From the NCBI GenBank assembly GCA_018267365.1, contig JAFDYQ010000001.1, positions 62,001 to 126,000 of the forward strand: DNA of 64,000 nucleotides, written 5' to 3'. Under the pieces are notes generated by a model. That model did not search any database and was not told where the DNA came from. It saw only the letters and a program-made list of their open reading frames with translations. Made by a program: the position numbers and the translations under genes. Positions 62,625 to 64,000 of the stretch are shown here, in pieces. The DNA comes from Bacteroidota bacterium (GTDB lineage Bacteria; Bacteroidota; Bacteroidia; Chitinophagales; LD1). The first letter of the stretch is position 1. Each line of letters opens with the position of its first letter.

Positions 62625-63566
62625 TCAAGCTAAATTTTCAAAGGATAATTTATTTATGTCGTCTTGTAAGTCCTCGGTGCGCACGGATCTCAAATATGTT
62701 TGTGTCATAGCGATTCCACTATGCCCCATGAGTTTCTGAATTTTTATTACTCCCACATCTTGCATTGCAAGATTAGTTGCGAAAGTATGTCTGAATCTAT
62801 GCAAGTGGAGTTTGACACCTGAAGACTTTCGGATTCGTTCAACCCAATGTTTAAGACCATGCAGTGTTAATGGTCGATCACCTAAATTAGATACAAATAG
62901 AAATTCTGTCTTGCAACCTCTTTTTTTTCGTTCATCCAAGTACTCGATCAGATGCATTTTCAAATACGGGTTTATGGGAATTTTCCTAAACCTCTTTGAT
63001 TTAGATGTTTCCGGCCTTACACAGATGTAACCACCATAAAGGTCTATATCTCTTACCTCAAGAGACACCAACTCATTACGCCGTATTCCGCAAAAAGTCA
63101 AAATTCCTATTATTGATATATCCCTTCTGAGCAGGAAAGAATTTGAAGCACCTTGCACTACCGCGCCCATTATCTTCTTAATGTCTTCCCCGCTCAATGC
63201 GCGTTTGTCTACAAAAACTGGCTTGGGAAGTTTCAGCGTTTCAAATGGGTTGTCGTTAATGTGCCTGTGCTGTTTCAACCATTGAAAAAATGTTTTTAAC
63301 CGATTTGCATAGTGAGCTACTGTTGCGTCCTTGACGCCCTTTCTTATTTTATCTTTCCCTACAATTCTTTCTCGCTCTTGTAATCTTTTAAAGAATACAG
63401 TTACTAATTCTGGCGAAACATCACTTAGGCACGTTATCTCGGGCACAATTTTTAAAAATTGCTTATAAGCATCTTTTGAACTTTTTATTGATGCGGGACG
63501 AAGTCGCCGTACGTATAGGCATTCGTTTATGTAGTTTTCAAAATGCTCATGTAATGATATTTGCAT
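62625..63566 (-). CDS. Second tyrosine recombinase of mobile module 2
   Basis: 313 residues from the ATG at 63566 (MQISLHEHFENY); a TTG two codons upstream is unlikely. Core-binding domain ~1-110; catalytic residues Arg in CGIRRNELVSLEV, HLHRFRHTFATNL, and LMGHSGIAMTQTYL with His and Tyr. Related to, but clearly different from, the first tyrosine recombinase. It is divergent from the ATPase gene at the right edge, mirroring the serine recombinase/ATPase pair of module 1. Confidence 0.9.
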   Translation of the reverse strand: MQISLHEHFENYINECLYVRRLRPASIKSSKDAYKQFLKIVPEITCLSDVSPELVTVFFKRLQERERIVGKDKIRKGVKDATVAHYANRLKTFFQWLKQHRHINDNPFETLKLPKPVFVDKRALSGEDIKKIMGAVVQGASNSFLLRRDISIIGILTFCGIRRNELVSLEVRDIDLYGGYICVRPETSKSKRFRKIPINPYLKMHLIEYLDERKKRGCKTEFLFVSNLGDRPLTLHGLKHWVERIRKSSGVKLHLHRFRHTFATNLAMQDVGVIKIQKLMGHSGIAMTQTYLRSVRTEDLQDDINKLSFENLA

Positions 63567-63669
63567 GAACAAATTCTACTCTTACCGCTTTTTGAGTTGC
63601 AGTAGAGCAGATTTGCAAGTCATAATTGACACTCTGTTTTTGAATATACTTTTAAAGGAGAATAGGAGG

Positions 63670-64000
63670 ATGAAATATAGCCCTGATATCACCTATTTTG
63701 GTAAAACGCTGTTTAGAAATGAGCTGCGTTCTTTCGGCCTATACCAAAGAGATCGCTTAATGCATAGTTATATACTTGGGAAAACAGGTACGGGTAAGTC
63801 TACCCTCTTACATACAATGATAATGCAAGACATTCATGCAGGTCGTGGACTTTGTCTTATAGACCCGCACAGCGATCTTGTTCAGAGTGTTTTTAAAGCA
63901 ATACCTAGAGAGCGAAGTAATGATGTTATCTATTTGAATGTTCCAGATCCTTCACTTACACTTAAGTACAATCCTTTTAGGAAAGTTAGTTATGAGAAAC
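63670..64000 (+). CDS. VirD4/HerA-like ATPase of mobile module 2 (partial)
   Basis: The visible 110 codons start MKYSPDITYFGKTLF and contain Walker A GKTGTGKST, MQDIHAGRGLCLIDPHSD and FNVP/LKYNPFRKVSYEK-like sequence. They align without gaps to the ATPase at 47982-49160. A Shine-Dalgarno-like AGGAGG sits immediately before the ATG, with AAGGAG ~10 bp upstream of it. The gene continues past the window. Confidence 0.85.
   Translation, partial: MKYSPDITYFGKTLFRNELRSFGLYQRDRLMHSYILGKTGTGKSTLLHTMIMQDIHAGRGLCLIDPHSDLVQSVFKAIPRERSNDVIYLNVPDPSLTLKYNPFRKVSYEK

Larger units (their letters stand above)
24411..64000. mobile_element. Genomic island / composite of mobile elements (left edge in yifB)
   Basis: The left boundary is the break in yifB at ~24411. 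From there on genes are accessory: defence, IS, recombinases, conjugation-type ATPases and cargo. Several modules overlap, and at least two recombinase types are present, so this is a composite rather than one element. The right edge lies outside the window or at the tRNA-Thr. Confidence 0.6.

Noticed and set aside
1..64000. CRISPR array
   Set aside because: No regularly spaced direct repeats were seen.

Overview
The window looks like a Bacteroidota chromosome, most likely in or near the Chitinophagales; the rank below phylum is a guess. The evidence is TonB-dependent receptors with a carboxypeptidase-regulatory-like N-domain, a type IX secretion C-terminal sorting domain, a GH31 enzyme of Bacteroidota style, arginine synthesis through an N-acylornithine carbamoyltransferase, and promoter-like sites of the TTTG/TAnnTTTG type. 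The left 24.4 kb is ordinary chromosome. The right 39.6 kb is a patchwork of mobile and accessory DNA.

Positions 1-24.4 kb. A membrane-protein group comes first (DUF4129-like start, multi-pass protein, SpoIIM-like, RDD). Then come a PhnW-like aminotransferase, a secreted phosphodiesterase behind a TonB receptor split by one in-frame TAG, and a sterol-desaturase-family hydroxylase. The arginine operon runs on the minus strand in the order GNAT-argG-argC-argD-argF'-argB-argE-argH. A secreted GH31 glycosidase and three tandem paralogous lipoproteins follow. The yifB/comM gene is cut at about 24,411, which I take as the left edge of the island.

Positions 24.4-37.4 kb. This part resembles a defence and transfer island. 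It holds a double-HTH regulator, a coiled-coil/J-domain protein overlapping a vWA protein, a GC-rich non-coding block, and an IS481-family element with 14-bp inverted repeats. It also holds a large HerA/VirD4-like ATPase with a C-terminal nuclease-like domain, two divergent ThsB-type TIR-like proteins (one paired with a small membrane protein), and a PstI/BsuBI-type restriction-modification pair.

Positions 37.7-48.0 kb. Eleven minus-strand genes form the most interesting cargo. Inositol-1-phosphate synthase, an inositol monophosphatase-like phosphatase, a Gfo/Idh dehydrogenase and a class III aminotransferase together suggest an aminocyclitol. Around them are a TylF-like O-methyltransferase, a PhyH-type dioxygenase, a sulfotransferase, a HAD phosphatase, a P-loop kinase-like protein, a GT2 glycosyltransferase and an Erm-type rRNA methyltransferase. 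I read this as a candidate aminocyclitol natural-product cluster with a ribosomal self-resistance gene.

Positions 48-64 kb. Two mobile modules face each other in mirror image. Each has a VirD4/HerA-like ATPase divergent from a recombinase, followed by an XRE regulator and a RuvC-like protein that has lost most catalytic residues. One module uses a large serine recombinase, the other tyrosine recombinases next to a tRNA-Thr(UGU). Between them lie an ArdC-like protein without its zinc motif, two convergent serine recombinases with overlapping 3' ends, a RES-domain protein and a SymE-like toxin. No relaxase, rRNA or CRISPR array was seen.
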